This document shows, in pieces, positions 5,704 to 5,715 of a stretch of DNA of 5,715 nt (the first letter of the stretch is position 1; every line of letters starts with the position of its first letter). The position numbers and the translations under genes are program-made. The notes below the pieces were generated by a model that saw only the letters and a list, made by a program, of their open reading frames with translations, was not told the origin of the DNA and did no database searches. Source of the DNA: Burkholderiaceae bacterium (GTDB taxonomy: Bacteria > Pseudomonadota > Gammaproteobacteria > Burkholderiales > Burkholderiaceae_C); contig JALQVJ010000334.1 of assembly GCA_023260355.1 (NCBI GenBank), forward strand, positions 1 to 5,715, given 5' to 3'.

Positions 5704-5715
5704 CCGACGCGGCGA

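Larger units (their letters stand above)
5503..5715. other. Non-coding region upstream of the helicase, rich in inverted repeats
   Basis: I see no convincing gene in these 213 bases. Two frames run off the right edge: a minus-strand frame ending at TAA 5601-5603 (37 codons visible) and a plus-strand frame from ATG 5674 (14 codons visible, no Shine-Dalgarno). Either could be the end or beginning of a neighbouring gene, but nothing in the residues is recognisable. The right part (5672-5703) is clearly more AT-rich than the genes, as expected of a promoter region, but I found no good -35/-10 pair for the helicase on the minus strand. Confidence 0.5.

Overview
The window looks like ordinary chromosomal DNA from a GC-rich betaproteobacterium. 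The protein sequences feel most like the Comamonadaceae (Limnohabitans/Rhodoferax/Polaromonas type), but this is judged from family resemblance alone, with no database search. There are no mobile elements, CRISPR arrays, tRNA or rRNA genes, and nothing that clearly marks horizontal transfer.

Layout. Bases 1-116 (+) are the 3' end of a gene whose last 37 residues resemble the C-terminus of an LD-carboxypeptidase (peptidase family S66, murein recycling). Fifteen bases later, behind a good Shine-Dalgarno, is a complete six-helix voltage-gated potassium channel (132-1055, +) with a short cytoplasmic tail. It converges on a minus-strand block across a 36-base gap. Read in its own direction, that block contains: a DEAD-box RNA helicase (5502 to 4036); a strong intrinsic terminator with a UUCG tetraloop; then prmB (3934 to 3059), the methyltransferase for ribosomal protein uL3; and yheS (3062 to 1092), an ABC-F translation factor. 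prmB and yheS overlap by four bases (GTGA) and are almost certainly translationally coupled.

How the genes fit together. The three minus-strand genes all concern the ribosome: RNA remodelling or assembly by the helicase, glutamine methylation of uL3 near the peptidyl-transferase centre by PrmB, and rescue of stalled ribosomes by YheS acting from the E site. The terminator implies two transcription units: the helicase alone, and prmB-yheS. The plus-strand pair is an envelope unit (murein recycling and membrane potential/K+).

The 213 bases right of the helicase start (5503-5715) contain no convincing gene. They do contain several inverted repeats. One is a perfect 10-bp pair whose inner arm ends three bases from the helicase start codon, so a structured 5' leader controlling the helicase is the most interesting possibility here. 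I see no clear case for a new multi-gene system; the findings are mostly regulatory details and small protein oddities.
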